Of a stretch of 64,000 nt of DNA, positions 34,270-42,450 are shown in pieces (within the stretch, counting starts at the first letter, position 1; each line of letters begins with the position of its first letter). The notes under the pieces are model-generated. The model was given only the letters and a program-made list of their open reading frames with translations, did no database searches and was not told the origin of the DNA. The DNA comes from VAZQ01 sp036406655 (lineage in GTDB: Bacteria > Pseudomonadota > Alphaproteobacteria > Rhizobiales > Xanthobacteraceae), in the NCBI GenBank assembly GCA_036406655.1, contig DASXAP010000039.1:1-64000 (forward strand). Direction: 5' to 3'. A program made the position numbers and the translations under genes.

Positions 34270-34503
34270 CTAGTGCGGCCGGCCGAGGACCGACGCGAAC
34301 GGCATGACGAATATCTCCTCGCCGTCTCTGTCGCTGACGTGCAAGACCCAGTCGCGCCAATCCTCCGGCCCGGGTTTGCCGATGAACCTCTGGACCATTC
34401 CGACAGCACGCTCACGTGCTTCGACCAGATCCTCGACCTCGCGTCCAGCATGGTCCAGCAGGACTTCGGCCGGGCTCGAGCAATGAAAGAAAACCTGAGC
34501 CAT
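34270..34503 (-). CDS. DUF6894-like small protein
   Basis: This 77-residue soluble protein begins MAQVFFHCSSPAEVL, and a conserved LDHAGREVEDLVEARERAV helix follows. The pattern matches the small DUF6894 family common in rhizobia (FFH start, acidic helix, then a beta-strand ending in the VLHVSDRDGEEIF segment). A GGGAGG ribosome site fixes the ATG at 34503, so the longer upstream frame is rejected. Function is unknown. It is probably cotranscribed with the GTPase gene and divergent from a membrane hydrolase gene. Confidence 0.75.
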   Translation of the reverse strand: MAQVFFHCSSPAEVLLDHAGREVEDLVEARERAVGMVQRFIGKPGPEDWRDWVLHVSDRDGEEIFVMPFASVLGRPH

Positions 34504-34585
34504 GTTCGCCTCCCTGCCCTTCGCCAGGGAACCAAGAAACGCCCAATTTGCATAATAGAGCGCCTCGCTGCTGGAAATTCCGATA

Positions 34586-35341
34586 ATGCCCCTAAGGGAA
34601 TCAACGGAGGCGTCGCTCGGCATCCCCAGGCAGAACTATCCGCTTGCCGCCCTGCTCACTCTGATGGGCGCCTCGCTCCTGGCACTGCCGTTGCTGCCGT
34701 CCATTCCACAACCGCAAAGCTATCACCGGTTTGCCGACCAGCGCGCTCTGCTGGGGATTGCGAATTTCTGGAATGTCGTCTCGAGCCTCGTCTTCATCCC
34801 CATTGGGATCGTCGGCTTATGGCGATTCCGTCGCGACGCGGCCGTCACTGTCCTTTTCCTGGGCGTGTTCCTGACCGGCTTCGGCTCGGCCTTCTATCAC
34901 CTCGACCCGAACGACGGCACGATGTTCTGGGATCGCCTGCCGATGTCGCTCACTTTCGCCGCCATCCTCGCGGTTCTGGTCGAGGAGCGCGTCAGCGCGA
35001 GAGCCGGGGCCATTCTCCTGTGGCCGCTGATCGCACTCGCCGTATTCAGCCTGTTGCTGTGGCGCTGGACCGATGATCTGCGGCTCTATGGATGGGTGCA
35101 GTTTTTTCCCTGCCTGGCGGTCCCGCTGCTGCTGGTCGTGCTGCCGGCGAGATATACCGGGACATCCTGGTGGATCGTCATGGCGGCGCTTTACGTGCTC
35201 GCCAAGCTGCTCGAATTCTACGACGGCACGATCTATGCGGCTGGTCACATCCTGAGCGGACATGCTCTCAAGCACCTGGCCGCTGCAGCTGGCTGCGTTG
35301 CCATCCTGAGACATTTCCAGACGCGGCGGCCGATCCCCTGA
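34586..35341 (+). CDS. Ceramidase-like (CREST superfamily) integral membrane hydrolase
   Basis: This 251-residue membrane protein has about seven hydrophobic helices. The CREST-type metal-site motifs are visible: GSAFYHLDPND, FWDRLPMSL and, near the C-terminus, GHALKHLAAA with two His. These match alkaline ceramidase and related membrane hydrolases in which three His bind zinc. The bacterial function is not known, but an amide or lipid hydrolase is likely. A TTG-less promoter with CATAAT at 34551-34556 may serve it. It closes the stress island on its right side. Confidence 0.75.
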   Translation: MPLRESTEASLGIPRQNYPLAALLTLMGASLLALPLLPSIPQPQSYHRFADQRALLGIANFWNVVSSLVFIPIGIVGLWRFRRDAAVTVLFLGVFLTGFGSAFYHLDPNDGTMFWDRLPMSLTFAAILAVLVEERVSARAGAILLWPLIALAVFSLLLWRWTDDLRLYGWVQFFPCLAVPLLLVVLPARYTGTSWWIVMAALYVLAKLLEFYDGTIYAAGHILSGHALKHLAAAAGCVAILRHFQTRRPIP

Positions 35342-35391
35342 ACGAAGGTGGTCGGCATTTGCACGGCGGCAAGTGACCGCGGCGGTCCGGT

Positions 35392-36009
35392 CTATTCATC
35401 CAGTGCGCTGTCCCGCCCGGTGCCGAGCCCGCGCATGAAGCGGTGGCGGATAAGCGGCGGATCGCGCGGGGGCTGCGCGACACCGGGCGTATCGTCGATC
35501 TTGGCGGCGAGCAGGACCGGTCCGCCGTGATCGAAGCGTCTGGCGATCAGGCGCTCGAAATGGGGTGCATCCCGCACCCATTCGCTTTGCTCGATCCCGG
35601 CGCCGCGCGCGATCGCCACGATGTCGGCCGTGGCCCCCGTCGCTGCCGGCTGCTTCCCGGTGATCTGATAGATGCCGTTGTCCATGATGATGATCGTCAG
35701 GTTGCGCGGGCTGAGCATGCCCACCGTCGCCAGGCATCCGAGCGACATCAGGATCGAGCCGTCCCCCTCGAGCGCGACAACGCCGCGCTCGGGCTGCGCG
35801 AGTGCCACACCAAGCGCGATCGGGCAGGCAAGCCCCATGCTGCCGAGCATGTAGAAATTCTGCGGACGGTGGCCGGCGGCATAGAGATCGAAATTGGTGT
35901 TGCCGATGCCGGCGACCACTGCTTCCGCATGGGTGAGCCTGGCCACCAGCCGGCTGATCAGATCGGCGCGGTTCAGCAGCGCGGGCGAGGCGGGCATCGG
36001 GTGCCTCAT
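35392..36009 (-). CDS. Split ThDP-dependent decarboxylase, C-terminal (PP-domain) subunit
   Basis: This 205-residue subunit carries the ThDP-diphosphate and Mg binding motif, EGDGSILMSLG followed 20-odd residues later by IIIMDNGIY. It corresponds to the beta chain of two-subunit enzymes such as sulfopyruvate decarboxylase (ComE) or to the second half of phosphonopyruvate decarboxylase. Its ATG overlaps the stop of the alpha-type gene by 4 bp, so the two chains are made together. An extra C-terminal tail rich in Pro and Arg is present. The substrate, a 2-keto acid, is unknown. Confidence 0.85.
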   Translation of the reverse strand: MRHPMPASPALLNRADLISRLVARLTHAEAVVAGIGNTNFDLYAAGHRPQNFYMLGSMGLACPIALGVALAQPERGVVALEGDGSILMSLGCLATVGMLSPRNLTIIIMDNGIYQITGKQPAATGATADIVAIARGAGIEQSEWVRDAPHFERLIARRFDHGGPVLLAAKIDDTPGVAQPPRDPPLIRHRFMRGLGTGRDSALDE

Positions 36010-36530
36010 CTCAACTTGGCTGCGGCGAGCGGGTTGACGCCGGTGAGCAGCGGCGACAGGATGAACACCACCGGGCTTTGCGTGGTGAAGGCCTGCTTGA
36101 TCGACTTGTCGACGATGAACGGCAAGGTAGCCGGATCCGTCAACGTGTGGTGCGTGACGGCGACGGCATCGAGGATCGGCCGCATGGTGCGGCCGACCAG
36201 GACCTGACCGCTGTTGAACTCTCCGAGCGTGCCGCGCTCCGAGACGATGATCACCGCCGGGATCTGATAGGGCACGATCAACGAGGCGAGCGCGTTGGCA
36301 ATGAGCGCAAAACCGCTGGTCTGCATCATCGCTACTCCGCGCATGCCGCCCATATACGCGCCGGCCACGGTGCCGACCGCTTCGTCCTCCCGAGTTGCCC
36401 CCACTGCAACGAAGTAGTTGTCGGCCGTGACCCTCGTAATAAGGGGCGTGAGCACGTTGTCGGGGACGTAGCTGACGAGCCTGATCTCGTTCTGCTTGAG
36501 CGCTTGGAGGAAGCCGTCCGCCCAGCTCAT
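36006..36530 (-). CDS. Split ThDP-dependent decarboxylase, N-terminal (Pyr-domain) subunit
   Basis: This 174-residue subunit is equivalent to the ThDP pyrimidine-binding domain, like ComD. The catalytic Glu that activates the cofactor lies in AVGATREDEAVGTVAG, and the MQTSGFALIANALASL motif is typical. The ATG at 36530 is chosen because the upstream extension is unrelated low-complexity sequence. It is translated just before the C-terminal subunit. It diverges from a Bug binding protein gene, on the far side of which lies a second, homologous pair of subunits. Confidence 0.85.
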   Translation of the reverse strand: MSWADGFLQALKQNEIRLVSYVPDNVLTPLITRVTADNYFVAVGATREDEAVGTVAGAYMGGMRGVAMMQTSGFALIANALASLIVPYQIPAVIIVSERGTLGEFNSGQVLVGRTMRPILDAVAVTHHTLTDPATLPFIVDKSIKQAFTTQSPVVFILSPLLTGVNPLAAAKLR

Positions 36531-36807
36531 GGCATCGCCTTGTTCATCTGCGGCTCGAGCACCAGGGTCGTCGATCGGGGGTTGCCGGCTGTCGAGCCCT
36601 AGCCCACCTGCGCGCCGGTTGCAAAGATGCTCGGGGATGCCGCGGCGGGGCTGCTCTGCTCGCGGTGGACCTCGCACGAGCAGGACGATAGCGTATCCTG
36701 TTTCGCGACGGTGGTCGTCCGTCGAGCACAGGCATGGACTATCGGCCCGAGCAGGGGAACACCCACTCTGCAGGCGGTGGGGTCCGAAGCGGGGAGGGAA
36801 GGCGGCG
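36531..36807. promoter_or_regulatory. Divergent control region with inverted repeat
   Basis: This 277-bp gap separates the minus-strand ThDP enzyme pair from the + strand Bug gene. It contains an inverted repeat CTGCTCG (36656-36662) and CGAGCAG (36677-36683) with a 14-base centre, placed about midway between the two start codons. This could be an operator for both transcripts. No gene is seen in the gap, and no regulator gene is adjacent. Confidence 0.4.
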
Positions 36808-37785
36808 ATGCGAGCACCCTGCGTGAAGAGCGCGCTCCTTGCGGCGCAGCTCGCGGTGCTCGGGACGCCGGGGCTGGCGCAGCCCTATCCGAGCCGACCG
36901 ATCACGCTGGTCATTCCATTGCCGCCCGGAGGCACCAACGACATCATGGCGCGCGCGGTCGCGGACCGGCTCGGCGCCGCACTGGGTCAGCAGGTGGTGA
37001 TCGAGAACCGGCCTGCCGGCGGCAGCGGCACCGTCGGCACCCGCCAGGTGGCAAAGAGCACACCCGACGGTTACACGCTGCTGCTCGGGTACACCTCGAA
37101 CCTGGCTACCGCACCGAGCATGTTCCACAATGTCGGCTACGATCCGCGCAAGGATTTCGCACCGATCGGGCTGATCGCATCGGCACCGGCGCTTCTGCTG
37201 ATGCATCCGAGCATGCAGGTTCGCAATGTCGGCGAGCTGATCGCCTTGATGAAGCGCTCGAGCGAGCCGTTTCAGGTCGGGGTGCCGGGTATCGGCACGG
37301 TGAATCACCTGGCGGCCGAGCTGTTCGCGCAGCAGGCCAAGGTGAAACTGCAGATGATTCCGTACAAGGGCTCCAATCCGCTGAACACCGACCTGATCGG
37401 CGGGCATGTCAAGGTCGGGTTCAATCCAATCCCGGTCTCGCGCGCCGCCATCGAAAGCGGGCAAGTTCGCGCGCTGGCCGGTACCTCGCTGCGCCGATCG
37501 TCGCATTATCCGGATCTGCCGACGATCGCCGAATCGGGGCTGCCCGGGTTCGACGCCGTTCTCAACTACGGCATCGTGGCCCCTGCCGGGACGCCGCGGC
37601 CGATCATCGAGCGGCTCAACAGCGAGCTGCGGCTGGCGCTGGCCACCGCGGAGGTGCGCCATCGGCTCATGCAGGAAGGTGCCGAGCCGCGCCCGGTCAC
37701 CCCCGAGGAGCACGCCACGCTCATCGACGCCGAGGAAACCAAGTGGTCGGCGCTGATCAGGTCGATCGGGCTCAAAGCGGAATGA
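36808..37785 (+). CDS. Bug/TctC family substrate-binding protein
   Basis: This 325-residue periplasmic protein has a signal peptide (1-25, ending GLAQ) and the Bug core motifs YPSRPITLVIPLPPGG, QVVIENRPAGGSGTVG, DGYTLLLG and a PYKGSNP ligand-loop segment. A GGGAGG site supports the ATG at 36808. No TctA/TctB permease gene is nearby. It is bracketed by two pairs of ThDP decarboxylase subunits. The ligand is therefore probably a carboxylate that becomes, or resembles, the 2-keto acid used by those enzymes. It is a distinct paralogue of the Bug protein at 7.4-8.4 kb. Confidence 0.9.
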   Translation: MRAPCVKSALLAAQLAVLGTPGLAQPYPSRPITLVIPLPPGGTNDIMARAVADRLGAALGQQVVIENRPAGGSGTVGTRQVAKSTPDGYTLLLGYTSNLATAPSMFHNVGYDPRKDFAPIGLIASAPALLLMHPSMQVRNVGELIALMKRSSEPFQVGVPGIGTVNHLAAELFAQQAKVKLQMIPYKGSNPLNTDLIGGHVKVGFNPIPVSRAAIESGQVRALAGTSLRRSSHYPDLPTIAESGLPGFDAVLNYGIVAPAGTPRPIIERLNSELRLALATAEVRHRLMQEGAEPRPVTPEEHATLIDAEETKWSALIRSIGLKAE

Positions 37786-37905
37786 GGTGGGGCACGAAGT
37801 GATGATCTTCCTCGGCAGGATGCCGGCACGTTTCGATATGGATGACGGCATGCGCGACCGTTTCGGGCGAGGGTCTTTCCGAGCTCCTCCCTGGGCGGAC
37901 CGGTG

Positions 37906-38439
37906 ATGGACCCGGCTACCGGTAACAAGGGACGGACCGGCTGGCAGCATGATCTCTACGATCTGCTGCGGCGGAACGGCATCACCCAGTTCGCCTATGT
38001 GCCCGATGCCGGGCACGCGATCCTCATCGACCGCGCGCTCGCCGATCCGCAGGTGCGGCCAATCGCGCTGACCTCCGAGCAGGAAGGCGTGGCGCTCATC
38101 GCCGGGGCCGACCTCGGCGGCGCTCGTGCGGTGCTGCTGATGCAATCGAGCGGGGTGGGTAACTGCATCAACATGCTTTCGCTGATCAAGACCGGGCGCT
38201 TCCCGTTCCTGACGCTGGTGAGCATGCGTGGCGATTTCGGCGAGGGGAATCCGTGGCAATTCCCGATGGGCCAGGCGACGGAGCGCGTGCTCGAAGCCAT
38301 GGGCGTCATTTGCCTGCGCGCCGAGCGATCGGAGGACGTGATTGCCACCGTCACGGCGGCACTGACCATGGTGTTCAAGAGCGGCATGGCAGTGGCGGTG
38401 CTGCTCACGCAACGGCTGATCGGCGCCAAGCCGTTCTAG
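37906..38439 (+). CDS. Split ThDP-dependent decarboxylase, N-terminal (Pyr-domain) subunit, second copy
   Basis: This 177-residue alpha-type subunit resembles sulfopyruvate decarboxylase subunit ComD. The cofactor-activating Glu is in ALTSEQEGVALIAGADLGG, followed by LLMQSSGVGNCINML. GTG at 37903 or ATG at 37906 could start translation. It lies 9 bp before the matching C-terminal subunit. It is homologous to, but clearly diverged from, the alpha-type gene across the Bug gene on the opposite strand. Confidence 0.85.
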   Translation: MDPATGNKGRTGWQHDLYDLLRRNGITQFAYVPDAGHAILIDRALADPQVRPIALTSEQEGVALIAGADLGGARAVLLMQSSGVGNCINMLSLIKTGRFPFLTLVSMRGDFGEGNPWQFPMGQATERVLEAMGVICLRAERSEDVIATVTAALTMVFKSGMAVAVLLTQRLIGAKPF

Positions 38440-38448
38440 GGAGAGCGA

Positions 38449-39072
38449 ATGCCGCCCCGCAAAGCAGGCTCAGCGCTCGCCGCAGCCGCGGCCGCCGGGT
38501 TCGAGCTCGAGCGCAGCGAAGCGGTGCCGGCGCTGATCGGCCGGCACGAGGATTTCCTCTTCATCGCCGGGCTCGGCGGGACCGCCAGCGATGTCGGCGC
38601 GGTCACGGGCGATGCGGCGCACGTCTATTCGCTGGGCGGCGCGATGGGCGCAGCCTGCATGATGGGGCTCGGCCTCGCACTGGCGCGCCCGGACCAGCGC
38701 GTCCTTGTCGTCACCGGCGACGGCGAGCTGCTGATGAGCGTGGGCGCGCTCGCCACGATCGCGGTGATCAACCCGCCCAATCTCGCCATTCTCTGCGTCG
38801 ACAACGGCCACTACGGCGAAACCGGCTGGCAGAAGAGCCATACCAGCCTCGGCGTAGATCTCGAGAAGATGGCGGTCGGCGCCGGCATCAAACGCACCAG
38901 AACGGTCGCAGCCCCGGCCGACATAGCCGATGCTGCCAGGCTGCTGCGCGAAGGGAACGGCACCTCGTTCGTGGTGGTTCGCGTCAGACCGACCGAGCCC
39001 GCCCGCTTCAAGCGCAATTTCGATGCTTCCTTCTGCCGCGACCGCTTCCGCACCGCCTTGCAGCGGCGGTGA
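38449..39072 (+). CDS. Split ThDP-dependent decarboxylase, C-terminal (PP-domain) subunit, second copy
   Basis: This 207-residue beta-type subunit has the canonical ThDP motif: TGDGELLMSVG, then AILCVDNGHYGETG after the normal spacing. The preceding GAMGAACMMGLGLALARP helix is typical of sulfopyruvate and phosphonopyruvate decarboxylase C-halves. It forms an operon with the alpha-type gene just upstream and probably with the Bug gene before that. Which 2-keto acid it decarboxylates cannot be told from sequence. Confidence 0.85.
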   Translation: MPPRKAGSALAAAAAAGFELERSEAVPALIGRHEDFLFIAGLGGTASDVGAVTGDAAHVYSLGGAMGAACMMGLGLALARPDQRVLVVTGDGELLMSVGALATIAVINPPNLAILCVDNGHYGETGWQKSHTSLGVDLEKMAVGAGIKRTRTVAAPADIADAARLLREGNGTSFVVVRVRPTEPARFKRNFDASFCRDRFRTALQRR

Positions 39073-39132
39073 TCAAGGCTTCACCGGCCCTGAGATGAGA
39101 TGCTGCATTTGCAAGCGTGGCCGGAAGTGCGC

Positions 39133-40333
39133 TCAGCCGGCGCTGCGGGGCGCGGCACGTTGTCGCTCGAAGGGACCAAGCGGCAGGCGATCGCATGCCT
39201 GCCGCAGCGCGCCCAGACCCGCTTGACCCAGGAACCGGCCCAGGCGGCGCCCGCGCCAGACCAGCGCGCCGTCGGTCGACAAGGAGCGCAGGTAGTAGGC
39301 CTTGCGCGCCGAATACGCATCGCAAGCCCGCTTGATCGGGTCGTCGTAGAAGGCCTCGATCTTATGCTCGCCCATCCCGGGGCTTTCGAGCCACTGCGGA
39401 ACGTGCGCGTTGCATAGTCGCTCGACTGTCGGTGAACACCTTGTTGCAGCCTGTGCCGGCCGCCGGACACGAGGTGGCAAACGCGTCGCCGACCAGAACG
39501 ATCCCGGCTTGGCGGTAGCCCGTGCTGACGTAGAGGTCGACCGGGCGGATACGGACGTCGTGCGTCTCAACCTCGCCCGTGAGCTTGCGCAATCGCGGCA
39601 TCAGTGTGAACAGTGCATCGGCTCCCGCATGGCGCATGTCACGCAACCATCGATCCTGCATATCGCGATAGACGAAAAGATTTCCGCGCATGGTTGCGCC
39701 GATGGGAAACAGCGTCAGATAGGCCGTGCGATCAGCGGCACGCTCCGCGAAATAGGTCAATGCGCGGAAACTGAAGCTAGAGCGTCCGACTGGCGCGAGA
39801 TCGAAGCCAATGCTGATGGAATGGCAGCTGCTCAGCATCTCGCGCCCGATCCCCAAGCTGTGCCGGAGGCCGATATTGAGGCCATTGGCCAGCACGACGA
39901 GGCGGGCGCACACCTCGTCGCCGGTCGACAATGCCAGCAGCTGCCGGTCGGTGCTGCTGGTGATCGCCATGGCCTTGCCGCAGATGAAGCCGACCCGTTC
40001 GGGGATCTCGGCGCGGATCGCGTTAACCAACGTATCGTACAGCAGGTCGTATTGGGCGCTGCGTCTCTTTCCGACGCGGCGGCCGAAACGCGCGATCGTG
40101 ACCTCGATGTCCGGCGTGGCGTTGCGCAGCACGGCGTTGGCAAGCCCGGTTCTGCGCAACAGCTCCACCTGCGAAGCATCGAGCTTCTCGCAGCGGAAAT
40201 CCTGCGGGTAGCGGAGGTGGGGATCGACCAGAACGGTGTCGATACCGGCGCGTCCGAGCATGGCGGCCGCAGTCGAGCCGGCGAGCCCACCTCCTACGAT
40301 GGCGACGTCGGTGTGCCGCATGGGTGGCCTCAC
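39133..40333 (-). pseudogene. FAD-dependent oxidoreductase broken by a single-base insertion
   Basis: The N-terminal part (from 40333) reads as a flavoprotein with the dinucleotide motif VAIVGGGLAGSTAAAMLGRAG and a GIVLVGDAFATSCPAAGTG FAD motif near its end. After VFTD the frame runs into unrelated residues and a stop. The frame one base away continues naturally with VERLCNAHVPQWLESPGMG and KIEAFYDDPIKRACDAYS, as in full-length relatives. Removing the extra base at 39427 (GACAGTC on the coding strand) restores one frame of about 399 residues. It is either a recent pseudogene or a sequencing error. The intact enzyme would be a monooxygenase- or reductase-like flavoprotein. Confidence 0.8.
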
Positions 40334-40516
40334 TTTCCCAGGAGCGCCATGGTTGCGGCGAAAAGCTTTAATGAAGCCTCAACGCAATCGGGCGAAGCCA
40401 GGATGGCCGATTGCCCCGCCGTCTCGGAGGCAGCCCGACAACCGCGCTGCGCACGGTTTGTTTAGAAAATCTTGCAACGATAGCGGCACTTCCAGACAGA
40501 GACAGCAAAGCCGCGG

Positions 40517-41857
40517 ATGTCCGACGTCATCTCCTGGCCCGACGAGCTTGCCGAGCGAGGCCGAGCCGGCCGCTCCTTTGGAGGGCCGCACGACCATCCG
40601 GCGCCATCCTGCGGCGACGAGAACGGGCAGACCCTGCCGCTCACGCCCCGCCCCCAGCTGAGCAGCGGCAGCGACACGTCGTCCGCGGCAAGCTCCGCCT
40701 CCGGCATTCGTCTGCACATTCACGGCGACCTCGACGAGGTCGGCCCCCAATGGAAAGCATTCGCGGAGAATGCGGACGGGACGGTGTTTCAGTCGTTCGA
40801 ATGGCTGGCGGCGTGGCAGCGCCACATCGGGCGCGCTCGCGCCACGGTTCCCGTCATCGTGCTCGGCCATGACGGCGACGGCGAGCTGCTGTTCCTCCTG
40901 CCGCTGGCAATCGACTCCACCGGCTTGGTGCGGCGCCTCACCTTTCTCGGCTCGCAATTGTGCGACTACAATGCACCCCTGCTCGCTCCGCAGTTTGCGG
41001 ATCGTATCAGCGCGGAACGTTTCGTGCTCGCCTGGCGGGAGATCGTCGCGCTGCTGCGGACTGCGCCATGCTTCCGCTTCGACCTCGTCGATCTGCAGAA
41101 GATGCCGGAGGCGGTCGGCGGTCAGCGGAATCCCTTCCTCGATCTCGCCGTAAGTGCGCATCCGAGCGGCGCCTATGTCGCGACCCTCGGCGGCGACTGG
41201 GACGAGTTCTACGCGGCCAAGCGCTCCGCCTCCACCCGCAAGCGCGAGCGCCGGCAATTCAAGCAGCTTGCCGCATACGGCGAGGTTCGCTTCATCGACG
41301 TCACCGGTGAACGCGAGATTGCTCACACCGTCGCGACATTGATCGAGCAGAAATCGCGCACTTTCGCTCGGATGGGAGTCGCCGACCTGTTTGCGCGCCG
41401 CGGCTGGCGCGAGTTTTACCACGCCATCGCCGCCGAGCCGGCGATCCGCGATCGCATCCAGGTCGGCCGGCTGCAAGTCGGCAGCGACATCGCCGCGACC
41501 AACATCGGTCTGAAATTCCGCAATTGTTATTATCTCATCCTGTCGAGCTATGCGGAGGGCGAGCTCGCGCGGTTCGGACCGGGACGCGCGCACCTGAACG
41601 AATTGCTGCGCTACGCCATCGAAGACGGCTTCACCCGTTTTGATTTCACCGTGGGTGACGAGCCCTACAAGCGGGACTGGGCCGATATCGAGGTCAGGCT
41701 GTTCGACTACCTGGCGGGCCATACCCTGCGCGGCGCAGGCGCGGCGGCGCTGACGCGGGCTTTCCGTCGCGCGAAGCGCTGTATCAAGCAGTCTCCCACG
41801 TTGTGGTCCGCCTTCAGCCGAGCGCGCGCGCTGACTGCGAATGCGGTCAGACGCTGA
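40517..41857 (+). CDS. GNAT-type acyltransferase, CelD/BcsL family
   Basis: This 446-residue protein has the duplicated GNAT fold of the CelD/BcsL group, linked to extracellular polysaccharide or cellulose production. After a disordered N-terminal 65 residues come VFQSFEWLAAWQRH, a LTFLGSQLCDYNAPLL core, FYAAKRSASTRKRERRQFKQL and the C-terminal acetyl-CoA-fold block ending FDFTVGDEPYKRDWAD. The acceptor is unknown; surface polysaccharide is a guess from family. It is divergent from the broken flavoprotein gene and convergent with rsmD. Confidence 0.82.
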   Translation: MSDVISWPDELAERGRAGRSFGGPHDHPAPSCGDENGQTLPLTPRPQLSSGSDTSSAASSASGIRLHIHGDLDEVGPQWKAFAENADGTVFQSFEWLAAWQRHIGRARATVPVIVLGHDGDGELLFLLPLAIDSTGLVRRLTFLGSQLCDYNAPLLAPQFADRISAERFVLAWREIVALLRTAPCFRFDLVDLQKMPEAVGGQRNPFLDLAVSAHPSGAYVATLGGDWDEFYAAKRSASTRKRERRQFKQLAAYGEVRFIDVTGEREIAHTVATLIEQKSRTFARMGVADLFARRGWREFYHAIAAEPAIRDRIQVGRLQVGSDIAATNIGLKFRNCYYLILSSYAEGELARFGPGRAHLNELLRYAIEDGFTRFDFTVGDEPYKRDWADIEVRLFDYLAGHTLRGAGAAALTRAFRRAKRCIKQSPTLWSAFSRARALTANAVRR

Positions 41858-41889
41858 GCGGGACCGCCCAGCTCCCCGTGCGACTTGGC

Positions 41890-42450
41890 TCAGTCCGGGC
41901 CACGGCGCAGCACGATGAGCGCGGTGTCGTCGTAGACGCGTCGCTCCAGCTCGTCGAATCCCGCAGGGGCCGTGAAGTCGGCCTTCGCCGCCTCCTCCAC
42001 CACCGCGAGCGCGCCCGGCAGCAACCACCCGCCGGTTCGAGCGCAGTCGAGCGCCCGCTCGGCGAGGCCGTGCCCATATGGCGGATCGAGGAAAGCGAGC
42101 GAGAACGCTCCCACCGGATGCGCGGCACCGAGCCTGGTGGCATCACGGCGGAACACGCGGCTGACGCCGCCCAGCCCGAGCGCCGCAATATTGGCGCGGA
42201 TCAGGGCGCGCGCCTGCGCATCGTCGTCGACGAAGAGAGCAAAAGCAGCACCGCGCGACAGCGCCTCAAGCCCCAGCGCGCCGGTTCCGGCGAACAGGTC
42301 GAGCACGCGCGCCCCGCTGACAGGGTCGCCGTAAGCGTGAGCGAGCACATTGAACAAGGCCTCGCGCAGGCGGTCGGCGGTGGGCCTGACGGCATCCGAT
42401 CTTGGCGGCACCAGCGCGCGACCGCGCAGCCGGCCGCCGACGATGCGCAT
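41890..42450 (-). CDS. rsmD: 16S rRNA (guanine966-N2)-methyltransferase RsmD
   Basis: This 186-residue SAM-dependent methyltransferase modifies G966 of 16S rRNA in the assembled small subunit. It begins MRIVGGRLRGRAL as usual for RsmD. It has the RPTADRLREALFN block, the SAM site VLDLFAGTGALGLEALSRGA and the catalytic LDPPYG motif IV. Its start shares one base with the stop of the upstream pseudouridine synthase gene (TGATG), a coupling common in this order. Confidence 0.92.
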   Translation of the reverse strand: MRIVGGRLRGRALVPPRSDAVRPTADRLREALFNVLAHAYGDPVSGARVLDLFAGTGALGLEALSRGAAFALFVDDDAQARALIRANIAALGLGGVSRVFRRDATRLGAAHPVGAFSLAFLDPPYGHGLAERALDCARTGGWLLPGALAVVEEAAKADFTAPAGFDELERRVYDDTALIVLRRGPD

